In this document: positions 1 to 10,200 of the stretch, piece after piece | Numbering within the stretch: the stretch's first letter is position 1 | Layout of the letters: each line of letters opens with the position of its first letter | Assembly: GCA_002286715.1 (NCBI GenBank) | Contig: NSJX01000023.1 | Coordinates: 277,152-341,151 of the forward strand | Reading direction: 5' to 3' | From: Dentipellis sp. KUC8613 | Lineage: Eukaryota > Basidiomycota > Agaricomycetes > Russulales > Hericiaceae | DNA length: 64,000 nucleotides | Position numbers and translations under genes: made by a program | The notes under the pieces: generated by a model | What the model was told of the DNA's origin: nothing | Seen by the model: only the letters and a program-made list of their open reading frames with translations | The model's database searches: none

Positions 1-568
1 CAAGGCGAGCCTGGAATTTGACGGAGAATCACGAGATACCCGAGTCTGAAAGGTACGAGTTGGTATATGCAGCAATACACACATTCAGAGCTGCATATCT
101 ATGAGTAGGGGACTGACTCGAAGTAACGCGGTGTCCGGTACACACCACGCTCCACGGACGGTTGACACCCGTATTCTTGCACGCCAGGAGCTTCCTCAAG
201 ATACTCGTGAGTTTCGTTCTCTACATTGTCGCCTAGAGTCTAGACGTGCGAGCCGTTGTCTCTGCACTTGCCACGTTCACCAACGTCCCGCAGGGCTTTC
301 TTCGAGACAGGGTATCGGGCTCTCACATGTTATCCTGCTCTCCAGCACATCCTCTTTCATGTCCTGCATGCCACACGCACGCCAAGCTTTGCGAGCTTGA
401 GTCAACAATAATTTGAGCATTCTGGATTCTGGCAAAGGCTACCTATAGGGGACTTTATGGGCAAGCACGCACCTCGTCAGGGTCACAGTCTACAGATGTC
501 TGTGATGATATAGCTCCTGGGACTTCACCTTCGTTGATGATGAGGCATGCTGCGCGTTCTTGACCCAT
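1..568 (-). pseudogene. Partial, decayed member of the CLITNE/HPYFVI (HNH-like) family
   Basis: The start codon is at 568-566 and exon 1 reads M-G-Q-E-R-A-A-C-L-I-I-N-E-G, matching the CLITNE opening of the members at 12254, 37784 and 41430. A later exon ending at 146 contains LTSILRKLL and VNRPWSV, the counterpart of LTSIISKL and INRPWSN in the 37784 gene. Near the edge IYQLVPFRLG matches YQLVPFKLG of the 41430 gene. The HPYFVI end lies beyond the window. When exon 3 is aligned to its relatives, two in-frame TAG codons fall where the W-T-x-V-P motif should be, and the exon is 116 nt instead of 131. I therefore call it a pseudogene, although different splicing could rescue part of it. The function of the family is unknown. 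Confidence 0.55.
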
Positions 569-630
569 GAGCAGTAAGTGTCATCAGAGGCGGATTCGGA
601 GGAGCGCGTCCGACGCGGTTAGGGTGGTAT

Positions 631-665
631 TTGTTTGGCCGGTGCAAATAACGCGCTTGTGGCGC
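631..665 (-). promoter_or_regulatory. Shared upstream motif, copy A
   Basis: Read on the minus strand this is GCGCCACAAGCGCGTTATTT followed by GCACCGGCCAAAC. It lies about 63 bp upstream of the start at 568. Near-identical or related copies lie upstream of the other three family members (12809-12844, 37670-37700, 41283-41321), always on the coding strand. It is inferred to be a promoter element duplicated with the genes. Confidence 0.45.
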
Positions 666-921
666 ATAGCTTGCTATAGCTCGCTGGCGCTTTGTTATCA
701 CAGTCACTCAACCAAGACGGGGTGTGTACTGGCAACGGCGGCATGGAACACTGTCCACATGTCCACCTACACACGCCAACGACCTTGTCTTGTCCGCTGT
801 CCATAATTTGAGCAGGGTATTGAGCTACCTTACGCCACAGGCTTGACAATGACATGTCTTTTTAGGAGATCCGAGCTGTTCATGTGCCTCGGGCACAGCT
901 AGTGACTCGGCCCCGTTGGTC

Positions 922-978
922 ACTAACGATCTACAAGGCCACTGACGATCTAGAAGGCCACTCACGATCTACAGGGCC
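922..978. repeat. 19-bp tandem repeat, three copies
   Basis: Three consecutive units of the form ACTNACGATCTANARGGCC occur at 922-940, 941-959 and 960-978, about 470 bp upstream of the aldo/keto reductase start. Confidence 0.8.
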
Positions 979-1447
979 ACCACCATCACAACTCGCATAC
1001 TGCCTCCTAAAATATCTCAACAATCTCGCGCGGTACGTCACCCTGCCTGCCAAAAATTTTGTCGCCTCTACCACTGAACGCTCAAATCCAAAGCTTGAAG
1101 TTACAGTATGTGGGTGCGGACGTCCGCAAGGCTGGGCAGCGCATAGTCCAACCCAACCCGGCGTGCACACTCGCATTCGCACTCGCACTCGCAGTGCACA
1201 CCAAGTGTCGTCATCTACCTTAAATAAGAGTATAGGCGGACGGCCACTTACTGTACTTACTGCGAGGTGCGCGTCGTCGCACGAGCGGAGAGGCTTACTC
1301 ACATCTACGTCAGATTCAGAAATGCAGCAGCACACTGGCAAGAGCTTAAGAGCTCTGAGTCTGCGCAGTATTGCGGTATAAAGATCATGCCGGCCCACTT
1401 GCACAGGAGCCGACGTCAGTCAGTGACAACGACAACTCGAACCCCCC

Positions 1448-3064
1448 ATGCCTGCCAGAATCTCGCTTATCCTCGTACGTCCCGAATCCCACTTCCACTT
1501 CCACTTCCACTCCTCACCCCGCCGAGCCGCTAACCACCCCACCCCGCACCAACAGGGCACCGCAACCATCGGCACAGCCGGCCACACCGGGGTGCGCGTC
1601 TCGGACCGCGTCTCGACGCAGCGCCTGCTCGACAGCTTCTTCGACGCAGGCTACACCGAGATCGACGCCGCCAGGGTGTACGGCGACGGCACGACCGAAG
1701 AGGTGCGCGTTTCCCCGATTCGCAACTAGATATAGTATGTAGCTCTAGATCTATATGCTGAACACCCCCTCTCACCCCCCTCCCCTCGCTTCATGGCAGG
1801 CCCTAGGAGAAGTGGACCTCCGCGGCGGGTCGGTGGACACCAAGTGCGTCTCCCCACTCCGGCGACGGCAGTCGCTGCCCCATTTTTTTTGGGGGGGGGG
1901 TTTTGATGTGAACGACGCGCAGAATCATCCCTATGAAGCCCGGCGACCACGCGGCCGCGCGCCTGCGCGCGACACTCGATGTCTCGCTGAAGGCCCTGCA
2001 CCCGCACAAGATCCGCACGTTCTTCCTGCACGCGCCGGACCGGAGCGTGCCGTACGTCGACACGCTGCGCGCGGTCGACGAGCTGCACCGGGAGGGCAAA
2101 TTGTGCGTGTCCCGTCCTCCCGTTCTGCCGTTCTGCTGTTCTCGCATTCTCGCGTTCTCGCGTTCCCGTTCTCGCGTTCTCGTGCGTTTGGTACCCACCG
2201 GCAGGCGCTAACAATAACAATGCGTCGCCGCCCACAGCGAGGCGTTCGGACTGAGCAACTACGCTGCATGGGAGGTGGTCGAGATCGTTCATATTTGTAG
2301 GGAAAATGGCTTCATCCAGCCCACGGTGTACCAAGGGTGAGCACACCGCACCCCACATCCCTGCGAACCTAGGACGCATGCCCATATTGAAAGAATGCAA
2401 GGTTGTACAACGCGATCAGCCGCACGATCGAGGCGGAGCTCGTCCCCGCCGCGCGCAAGTACGGCCTGCGCGTCGTCGCGTTCAACCCGCTCGCGTGCGT
2501 CCTCTGTCCCCCTTTCCCTTCCACCACCCACACTTTCCACAGCCCCGCGCTAACTTCATCTCTCTCACATACCGTCATCGTTGACAGCGGAGGCTTCTTC
2601 ACGGGCAAAACGTCCTTCGACGACACCGCCCTCGACGCGACGGACCCGTTCCACTCCCAGAACGGGTGGCTCGGGCCGCTCCTGCGCGCGCGGTACCTCA
2701 AGGACGGGCAGCTCGAGGCGCTCCGGATCGTCCGCGCCGCCGCTGTGAGCGTTCCTCCATTCCCTCATCTACCATCAGCACTCAACATAACTGGCCTACA
2801 TTACATACATACCCCTCGCTTCGACTCACCCTCGGCGCACAGCACAAGCACAACCTCACCCTCCCCGAGATCGGACACCGCTGGCTGCAGCACCACGCGC
2901 GGCTGCAGCCGGGCGACGGGATCGTCTTCGGCGCGAGCACCGTGGAGCACGTGCGCGCGAACGTCGCGAGCGCGGAGAAGGGCGCGCTGCCGACGGAGGT
3001 CGTCGCGGCGCTCGACCTTGCGAATCGGGTGGTGGGGCTGGATGCGCCGAGTTATGCGTGGTAG
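1448..3064 (+). CDS. Aldo/keto reductase, aflatoxin-aldehyde-reductase-like (copy 1)
   Basis: NADPH-dependent reduction of aldehydes or ketones in the cytosol is the expected role; the substrate is unknown. The exons join in frame as 1448-1474, 1556-1702, 1800-1843, 1923-2102, 2238-2336, 2402-2494, 2588-2744 and 2843-3064, giving 322 residues, a normal size for AKR family 7. The AKR catalytic tetrad is visible: Asp46 and Tyr51 in DAARVYGDG, Lys73 in SVDTK and His109 in FFLHAPD. Later landmarks are GLSNYAAWEV, NPLAGGFFTGK and the C-terminal VFGASTVEHV nucleotide-binding region. Exon 1 encodes only nine residues before an 81-bp intron. The gene at 13021-14540 on the other strand has the same intron positions, so the two are duplicates. 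The intron at 1844-1922 carries a T8-G10-T4 run. Confidence 0.9.
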
Positions 3065-3812
3065 GTCCGGGGTGCTGAGTTTGAGGCCTTGAGGCTTGGA
3101 AATTGACGATTGTGAGAGTTCTCGAATGTACGTTATGTCGTTGTGTTTAGGGCTGCTGAATATCTAGGATGAAGATGAAGATGAAGATGAAGAGAAGAAG
3201 CGACGTGTACGAGTACAGTATCATCGGAACTCGTCGTGCGCGTTCCACGAGCCTAACTGAACTGTCAACGGAAACTGTCACGGCAGATCCACCGATCTCC
3301 GACAAGGGTGCGTTACTCAACGTTAAGCTTACCAGACGCGTCGAAGCACTGGCATATCGATATCGTCTTCTCAAGAAAGGCGATCACGATACCCGCCACG
3401 GTCAGTAAGCACGCACATAGCACCTCCTTGCCCAGAAGCACGCGAAGCTGCGCGCACAAGGCGGCGCTGGGAATGCATCCACGACGCCACGCATCCGAGT
3501 CTGCAGCCGGCTCACCGCCTCCGGCCCACTCCCATACCCATACCCATACCTGCTACCCCAACACCGTGCTATATATGCCGCCCGTCCTCACACCCACGGC
3601 GGCCACCATACGTGTGCGTTCAGTCTACGGGAATAACGCACCCGTGTACCGTGTACCGCCCGCTGCCTAATGCTCACCACAGCCATCCCCACGGAGGGCC
3701 CGCTTCCCACTGTGTATACTCAACGAGTGTACAGTATATATATACAAGCTCGCGACATGCTCCAGCTCTGCAATCGCATACCCAGCACGCGAGCACCAGC
3801 ACCAGCACCAGC
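3065..3812. other. Intergenic region
   Basis: No gene is supported. It contains a short GATGAA microsatellite and, near 3730-3750, a TATATATATA stretch about 75 bp upstream of the PEBP-like gene start that could serve as its TATA region. Confidence 0.5.
3168..3191. repeat. GATGAA hexanucleotide repeat, four copies
   Basis: Four perfect consecutive copies of GATGAA lie about 105 bp downstream of the aldo/keto reductase stop codon. Confidence 0.85.
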
Positions 3813-5001
3813 ATGCTTCCATTCCACGCTCTGGCCCTCCTCATCTCTGGCGCTGGCACCGCACTTGCTGCGTCGACTGTAACCACGGGCCCGGGCGACA
3901 CGAGCCTCGCGGCGGTCAAGGCCGCGTTCGATGCTGCGAACGTACGTATACGTATACGCGTGCGGATCACTTGGGGAAAGCCTAAACATTCGCTGACGCG
4001 CCGCCGCATATTACTTGACGTTGATGTCACCCACCTCGGCCGCGATCTCGATCCTCCACCTCACCGGCACCTTCGATGCGTCGACTTCAACTGGCCGTGA
4101 TCGTGGATTGGACGCGAATCGGAATGTGGATTCCAAATTCCAAATGCGGATCGCGAATTACGACTTGGAACTTGCAGATCCCGGCGGACGCAAGCCTGAC
4201 GTTCGCCCCGCGCGTCCTGCTCGAGGTCGCGTTTCCCCAGGCCGACGGTGCGCCCCCCGTCGCCGTCTCTGCGGGCGAGCAGCTCCCGCGCAACGGTGCG
4301 TCCCCTCCTCCTCCCTCCTCCCCCTCCCATCCATCCTCACCATTCTCGTACTCACCTGCAACTACAACCCACACTCACCTGCAACCCACACCCCACCTGC
4401 AACCCCCACTCACACCCAACCAGCCACCGCCCACCCGCCCACCTTCTCCCTCCTGCACCCGCCCGCCTCCACCGGGCGCGGCCCGTTCGTCGTCGCGATG
4501 GTCGACCTCGACGCGCCGACGCCGCAGGACCCGTCCAGCGCGCAGATCCGGCATTTCCTCGGGGGCGACTTCACGCTGAGTGTGGGAAGGGGCGGGGTGC
4601 TGGGCCTGTTGAGCAACTCGACGCCAGCGCTGTCCGAGTTCCTGCAGCCGACGCCGCCCGCGGGGTCGGATGCGCATCGGTGAGTGTTAGCTGCAACACC
4701 TATACCCCCTCCCCTCTTTCTCCCCCTTCTCCCTTCCTCCCTCCTTCCCCGGGCGTGGTATAGTGAGGAAGAACAACACAACCACAACCACTGACCGGCG
4801 CACTGACACGCGTGTATATGCGTGGCGAACAGATACGTGTTCCTGCTCTTCGCCCAGCCGGCGGGCTTCGCCGCGCAGACCGTGCTCACGCCCGCGACGC
4901 CGATCAGCAACTTCAATGTGAGCCTGTTCGCGCAGGAGGTCGGGCTCGGGCGGCCGCTTGGCGGCAGCTTTATGCTCGTCGCGCCGGATGCGGGTGCGTA
5001 G
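3813..5001 (+). CDS. Secreted phosphatidylethanolamine-binding (PEBP-like) protein
   Basis: The exons 3813-3941, 4178-4295, 4424-4679 and 4833-5001 join in frame to 223 residues. The N-terminus (MLPFHALALLISGAGTALA) is a good signal peptide, so the product is probably secreted or vacuolar. The PEBP fold is indicated by FVVAMVDLDAPTPQDPS, the ligand-pocket DPD-like segment, by IRHFLGGDF, where PEBPs usually have a W-x-x-x-N-I pattern, and by YVFLLFAQP followed by FNVSLFAQEVGLGRPLGGSF near the C-terminus. PEBP proteins bind phospholipid head groups, and the yeast relative Tfs1 inhibits carboxypeptidase Y. Whether this secreted form inhibits a protease is unknown. The stop lies at the edge of a 24-bp tandem repeat. 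Confidence 0.85.
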
Positions 5002-6492
5002 GCGGAGGATGCGGGCGCGGGTGCGGAGGCGTAGGTGGACGCGGGTGCGGAGGCGTAGGTGGACGCGGGCGTGGTCACGGTGAGGGACGCGGTATGTTAT
5101 GTTATGGTGCGGTACCGGTACCGGTACTGTATGTTTTCTTCTGTGGGTCGACATATTGCGACTGCAGCTGCAGCATGCGCATCAGACGCTGGCACAAGTT
5201 CATATCAGTGATTCGTGATTCCAATTTCCTTACAGCACCTACTTTGTGTGGCCAAATTACTTCAATTGCGATTGCAATCAACGCTTGATCCCGCTCACCG
5301 CGAACGACATGTAAGATGCGCGTTCGGTGCTCGGTGCTCGGTGCTCGTCTTCGAATCAGGCACTCGACTCACCGCGAGCTTCAAGTTCCGAGTCGTCAAG
5401 AGTCAAGAGTCAAGTCCGCGAACTTGAATTTCAGTGATTCGGCATATTTCAGACCTGGCCAGGATATGTCTCTCCTGCAACTGGGCCACACCTCTGCCGT
5501 ATACGTACCGAGCGGGTACCTATAGCTGTATAGGCGCAGGGGGCTTCCGATGGGAAGCCTTGACAATTGCCTTCGACGTCCATGAATAATGTCAGCGCGA
5601 ACTCGAACGCGAAGCAGCTGCAGGCGTAACATACCATCTACCATGGCTAGATCTGACGTGCACAATCGAGATGCGCGTGTGCATGCATGCAGATAACAGT
5701 TATCTACGTAGTATGTGCGTACGGACCGGGACCGACACTAGTACTGACACCGGGCACAGCGCTTCGCGCCTGGCTCTCGCAAGCCCCGAGTGCCCACCTA
5801 CCCGTTTTGTCGATGCGTCGGATTCCGAGATCTCCATTTTCGCCGAGACGCTCTGGCATACCGCACACGCCCGACGAGACGAGACGAGACGAAACAAGAC
5901 CGAAATGAAAACGGTCAGTGTCACTGTCTACATCGAAGCTCGAAGTCAGAAGACACGCGCTGACTCAGCGCTGCTATTGTCTTCGCCCTCCGAGTCAAGA
6001 GCTCCGAGTCGCAGCGTCGACGTCGAAACGTCGACGTTTGAGGCTAAGACCCATGTACAGTAATCGACAATTGCAGTAAAGAGCGTCCGTCTAGTGCTTC
6101 GAATTCTGGCGCCCGCGCCATCGAGAATCGAGAATCGGGGATCAGTTGATTGCGCCTGATAAGTACTGTGAGTGCCTGCTTATATGTAACTCACATATAT
6201 GCCCCCCGCAGGACGTCGGACGAGGCCAGCCTATACTATAGCTAGCGCTGAGACCTGGCTGCCGCGCCGCGCTGCAGCTTCCTGCCCCCATCTCCCCGCC
6301 GTGACATCTGCTCCAGTATCTGCTCCCCGCGTCTGGCAGCTGCTCCCCGCCCACACGACGCTTGCTCTCCGCCTCTGGCAGCTACTCCCCGCCCAGCCGA
6401 CTCCCAGCCGACTCCCACCCCCCGCCCAGCACCTCCCCACCCCACCCCCACCCGCAACGACAACGCCAACGACAACGACTGCGATACCCGCA
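5002..6492. other. Gene-poor stretch of about 1.5 kb
   Basis: No convincing exon was found on either strand. It contains a 24-bp tandem repeat (5017-5074), a GGTGCTC triplication near 5324-5345 and a GAGAC repeat near 5876-5895. It separates the PEBP-like gene from a small membrane-protein gene. Confidence 0.45.
5017..5074. repeat. 24-bp minisatellite just after the PEBP-like stop codon
   Basis: About 2.4 copies of a GC-rich 24-bp unit beginning GCGGGTGCGGAGGCGTAGGT lie at 5017-5040, 5041-5064 and a partial third copy. Confidence 0.8.
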
Positions 6493-6847
6493 ATGCGCCC
6501 CTTCGCCATCTACGAGCACCCGTCCTTCGAGGCAGACGCAAAAGACCGCGCGGCAGCGCTGCGCGTGGGCCTGCTTGCGTCCGTGCTTGCCGCCGCGGCG
6601 TTGTGGGGGTACTACTGGTCGACGGAGCGAGGTGCGTGGTCCTGTTCATCACTTACCATGCCCCGTTCGTTCGCCGTGCGCCGTGCGCCGTTCGCCGTGC
6701 GCCGTGCGCCGTTCGCCGTGCGCCGTGCGCCGTTCGTGAGCCGTGGGCCGTGAGCCGCGGGGCACGCGGGTGGGGCAGTGATGCTGATGCTGATGCTGTT
6801 GGTGCTGGTGGTCAGGTGCGAAGGCGTCGGAGCGGCTGGAGGTGTAA
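6493..6847 (+). CDS. Small single-helix membrane protein (56 residues)
   Basis: The exons 6493-6631 and 6816-6847 join in frame to 56 residues. The sequence opens MRPFAIYEHPSFEADAKDRA, continues into one hydrophobic helix (LRVGLLASVLAAAALWGYYW, about residues 23-42) and ends in a short charged tail, ASERLEV. The layout suggests an organelle or ER membrane subunit, but I do not recognise the family. The 184-bp intron contains a 21-bp tandem repeat. The start follows a pyrimidine- and CA-rich leader typical of the window. Confidence 0.5.
6669..6736. repeat. 21-bp tandem repeat inside an intron
   Basis: Three perfect copies of a 21-bp unit beginning GTTCGCCGTGCGCCGTGCGC start at 6669, 6690 and 6711, with a partial fourth. 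They lie in the intron of the small membrane-protein gene. Confidence 0.85.
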
Positions 6848-8490
6848 TGCGTCGGCGTGGCGTTGCTGTTGCGATGCTGTGGCCTGTTGCTGCTGCGCGC
6901 CATCTGTCGCTGTTGGATTATTGGATTATGTATGTATCGCGAATGCTGGGTAAGTACGTCGTCTCCTTCCCTTTCCTCTCCATCTCCATCCCGCGCTTGT
7001 CTCGAGTCGTGGTGCCGGTTGCTGATGAAGGGGGGGCAGAACTTACAGGTGTATCAATATGTATGTAATGCCCTCATCATGCACAATGCACATCGGACGG
7101 AACGGATCTGGATCGGAAGGATTACAGGATTACAGGATTACAGGATGACTAGTGGCTGCTCCTGTTGGAAGAGGGGCGTGTTGTACGATATATAGGATGC
7201 GGGCTTTCTTGTCAGGGAGTGCGAACCTGCGTAATTGATTCGAGGTCTCTGGAGTCTGAGACTGGGATGGGAATGATCACCTGCGAAATCTCGGACGCGA
7301 GCTGCTTCTCGCTTCGCGTGCACGTTGCGCCCTAAGACGTGTCAGAGCAGGCCAGCAGTCCAGGAGACACACTACGCCCCACACGCATGCATCACCGTCG
7401 CCGCCACGAACGCGCACAAGACCGCGCAGACCGCCCAGCGCGAACAAATGTACGTGTGCGCGCGCCTGCATGCGCGCAGGTTTATGTACGCCGCTGCGAG
7501 GACATCGTACGTTGACACAGCAGGCCACAAGTATGATATGATATGCAATTATCGCATTTGTCGAACGCTGTGATCGTCCGGATCGTAGATGCAGATACTG
7601 TATCGTTTCGACCACTTGTTCACGGGGTGTGACCTGTGACCAAGGTTCACCAGTTGGGAAGATGTTCATAGCTGTGTGTGACCGGTGACCGGCGTTCACC
7701 TGGACGGATGTTCACTCGATTTCGACAACCTGTCCGGTCGGTGCAGGCAAGCCCAGGAGAGGATCCACATTAGGAGGGAAAAAACGGGTCCGGGAGCGCA
7801 AAATCGAAATTCTGGTGCGTGAATCCCGAAAATCGAAAATTTCGTCAAAATTTGTGACATTTTTGGCCCATGGGACAGAAGTTCACGCCCCCCTGTGACC
7901 TGTGACATACACCGAAAAATGTTCAAGTTCACAGGGTCTGTGACCTGTGACTGAACAAGTGGTCGAAACGGTACAGTACGCCCTGGGGCAGATACGGGCG
8001 CTGACTAAGCAGCAGAAGAGGGGTGCGGTGCCTTGCGTCCAATCCAATCCCGGCGCGACCGGCAGCTCGGTCATTTTTTCGTCGTCGGCCCATTCTGCTG
8101 TCGCTGCCACGACGACGTCCTGCGTGTCTGCGCCCGAGCAATGCTGGCAGGCGGGCGTGAAACGAGTAAGGGCGTGTGCGGTGGATGCAATTTGTACAGC
8201 GCGCGCGGGGGTGCGATGGCGTCGGGAGGGGGTGCAGCGCTTGGGGGCGTATCTGGCTGGCTGGCTGGCGTCTAGGAAGGAGAGATCGAGAGAGACGGAG
8301 GATTGGGAAAGCGGGCGGACAGAACGCGCTGGGATCAGACGATATGGGAGCTCGTCCAATTCGGATTATTAAGCTCGGGACGCAAATCGTATCATTCGTC
8401 CTACTTATTTAACCGTTCCACTCCCTTTTTTTGAGACGCACCCGTTTCTCTCTCCTCCCTCACAACCACACTTTCCTCGTCGACGACACA
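6848..8490. other. Intergenic region upstream of HMG-CoA synthase
   Basis: No gene is supported. It contains a GGATTACA triplication (about 7118-7144), the TIR element at 7598-7976 and, at 8401-8480, a TATTTAA box and pyrimidine-rich leader that look like the HMG-CoA synthase core promoter. Confidence 0.5.
7598..7976. mobile_element. MITE-like element with terminal inverted repeats and TA target duplication
   Basis: The left end CTGTATCGTTTCGACCACTT is the reverse complement of the right end apart from one base. The inverted repeat runs to about 28 bp. Each end is flanked by TA (7596-7597 and 7977-7978), the target duplication typical of Tc1/mariner elements. The 379-bp body has no coding capacity and is AT-rich in the middle (about 7785-7865). 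Subterminal regions repeat GTGACCTGTGACC and TTCAC. It is probably a non-autonomous derivative. It lies about 510 bp upstream of HMG-CoA synthase. Confidence 0.7.
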
Positions 8491-10137
8491 ATGGCCATCG
8501 AGACCGCCTCCGCCGCCCACTCCATCCCCGCCGTCTTCGATGCCCAGACAGAGCGCCCCCGCCCCAAGGATGTCGGCATCCTGGCCATGGACATGTATTT
8601 CCCCAAAAGGGTCCGTGGCACTTTCCATACAGCCTCCGTCGCGCCCGACGCTCACCTCACGCCTGCTCTTCTAGTGCATCTCCGAAGAGGACCTCGAGGT
8701 CTACGATGGCGTCTCCAAGGGCAAGTATACCATCGGTCTCGGCCAGTCCTACATGGCCTTCGCCGACGACCGCGAGGACATCAACTCCATTGCGCTGAGC
8801 GGTACGTGGCGCCCCTGTCCCTCCCCCTTCCACCCATACCTATTCTCATCCCTTCTCCCGCGCCCTCGCAGTCGTCAGCAGCCTGCTCAAGCGCTACAAC
8901 ATCGACCCCAAGTCGATCGGGCGGCTCGAAATCGGCACCGAGACGATCATCGACAAGTCCAAGTCGGTCAAGACCGTGCTCATGGACCTCTTCGCCGCGT
9001 CCGGGAACCACGACATCGAGGGCCTCGACTCGAAAAACGCGTGCTACGGCTCCACCGCCGCGCTCTTCAACGCCGTCAACTGGATCGAGTCGCGCTCCTG
9101 GGACGGCCGCAACGCCATCGTCTTTGCCGGCGACATCGCCGTCTACGCCGAGGGCGCCGCGCGCCCCGCCGGCGGCGCGGGCGCATGCGCCATCCTCGTT
9201 GGCCCCGACGCGCCCGTCGTGTTTGAGCGTGCGTGTCTCCCGCCTACATGCGCGACCGCGAGTACTGACTTGCCGCGCAGCCATCCACGGCACGTACATG
9301 GCGAACGTGTACGACTTCTACAAGCCGAACCTCGAGTCCGAGTACCCCGTCGTCGACGGCCCGCTCTCCGTCTCGACCTACATCACCGCCATCGACGGCG
9401 CGTACTCCGCCTTCCGCTCCAAAGTCGCCTCCGCGCACAAGGCGCTCTCCAAGGGCGCCGACGCCCCTCCCGCCGCCGCGAACGGCAAGCCCGCGGACCC
9501 CAAGGCGATCTTCAGCCTGCAGGACGTCGACTTCCCGGTGTACCACTCGCCGTACGGGAAGCAGGTGCAGAAGGGGCACGCGCGCGTGCTCTTCAACGAC
9601 TACCTCGCCGCGCCGCACCGGCCCGAGTTCGCCAGCGTCCCCGCGGAGTACCGCGACCTGCCGTACGGCGCGACGCTCGCGGACAAGGGCGTCGAGAAGA
9701 CGTTCATGGCGCTCTCCAAGGCGGACTACGCCGCGCGCGTCGCGCCGTCGATGCGCTGCGCCGCGCGCTGCGGCAACATGTACACCGCGTCGCTCTACGG
9801 CGGGCTCGCGAGCGTGCTCGCGAGCGTCGCGCCCGCCGCGCTCGCCGGCAAGCGCATCTCGATGTACGCGTACGGATCGGGGTGCGCGAGCTCCTTCTTC
9901 ACGCTCCGCGTCAAGGGCGACACGGGCCACATACGCGAGAAGATGGACCTGCTGGCGAGGCTGGAGCAGATGGCCGTCGTGCCCGTGGAGGAGTTCGTCC
10001 AGGGCCTGAAGCTGCGCGAGGAGAACCACAGCGCGGCGCCGTATACGCCCCAGGGCTCGCCCGAGAACATCTGGCCCGGCGCGTACTACCTCGAGAGCAT
10101 CGATTCGATGCACCGCCGCAAGTACGCCGTCGCGTGA
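8491..10137 (+). CDS. ERG13: Hydroxymethylglutaryl-CoA synthase
   Basis: Condenses acetyl-CoA with acetoacetyl-CoA to HMG-CoA, the committed entry to the mevalonate and ergosterol pathway, in the cytosol. The exons 8491-8610, 8675-8801, 8872-9228 and 9281-10137 join in frame to 486 residues, the usual length. The N-terminal thiolase-fold half has [11 protein letters not shown] and the acylated nucleophile Cys140 in [13 protein letters not shown], followed by [15 protein letters not shown]. The C-terminal half contains [20 protein letters not shown], with the expected catalytic-region residues, and [15 protein letters not shown]. The stop codon lies in the first unit of a 29-bp tandem repeat. 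The TATTTAA at about 8405 is a likely TATA region. Confidence 0.95.
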   Translation: MAIETASAAHSIPAVFDAQTERPRPKDVGILAMDMYFPKRVRGTFHTASVAPDAHLTPALLVHLRRGPRGLRWRLQGQVYHRSRPVLHGLRRRPRGHQLHCAERYVAPLSLPLPPIPILIPSPAPSQSSAACSSATTSTPSRSGGSKSAPRRSSTSPSRSRPCSWTSSPRPGTTTSRASTRKTRATAPPPRSSTPSTGSSRAPGTAATPSSLPATSPSTPRAPRAPPAARAHAPSSLAPTRPSCLSVRVSRLHARPRVLTCRAAIHGTYMANVYDFYKPNLESEYPVVDGPLSVSTYITAIDGAYSAFRSKVASAHKALSKGADAPPAAANGKPADPKAIFSLQDVDFPVYHSPYGKQVQKGHARVLFNDYLAAPHRPEFASVPAEYRDLPYGATLADKGVEKTFMALSKADYAARVAPSMRCAARCGNMYTASLYGGLASVLASVAPAALAGKRISMYAYGSGCASSFFTLRVKGDTGHIREKMDLLARLEQMAVVPVEEFVQGLKLREENHSAAPYTPQGSPENIWPGAYYLESIDSMHRRKYAVA

Positions 10138-10200
10138 GGTGTCGTCGCACGCTCGCCGTCGCGTGAGGTGTCGTCGCGCGTTCGCTGTCGCGTGAGGTGC
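10129..10200. repeat. 29-bp tandem repeat containing the HMG-CoA synthase stop codon
   Basis: GTCGCGTGAGGTG occurs at 10129, 10158 and 10187, a period of 29 bp. The first unit contains the codons for the last residues and the TGA stop of HMG-CoA synthase. Confidence 0.85.

Larger units (their letters stand above)
569..1447. other. Intergenic region without a supported gene
   Basis: This holds motif copy A, a three-copy 19-bp repeat (922-978) and the promoter region of the aldo/keto reductase. Open frames here on both strands look like chance frames in GC-rich sequence. Confidence 0.5.

Noticed and set aside
884..1404. Overlapping 157- and 165-codon open frames on both strands
   Set aside because: They overlap almost completely, have no recognisable motif, and contain a tandem repeat. 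GC-rich sequence gives such frames by chance.
1883..1904. T8-G10-T4 homopolymer block as a possible structural signal
   Set aside because: It lies in an intron of the aldo/keto reductase whose paralogue lacks it, so it is more likely intronic slippage or a base-calling artefact.
6199..6753. 184-codon open frame over the small membrane-protein gene
   Set aside because: It is out of frame with the spliced 56-residue product and mostly translates tandem repeats.
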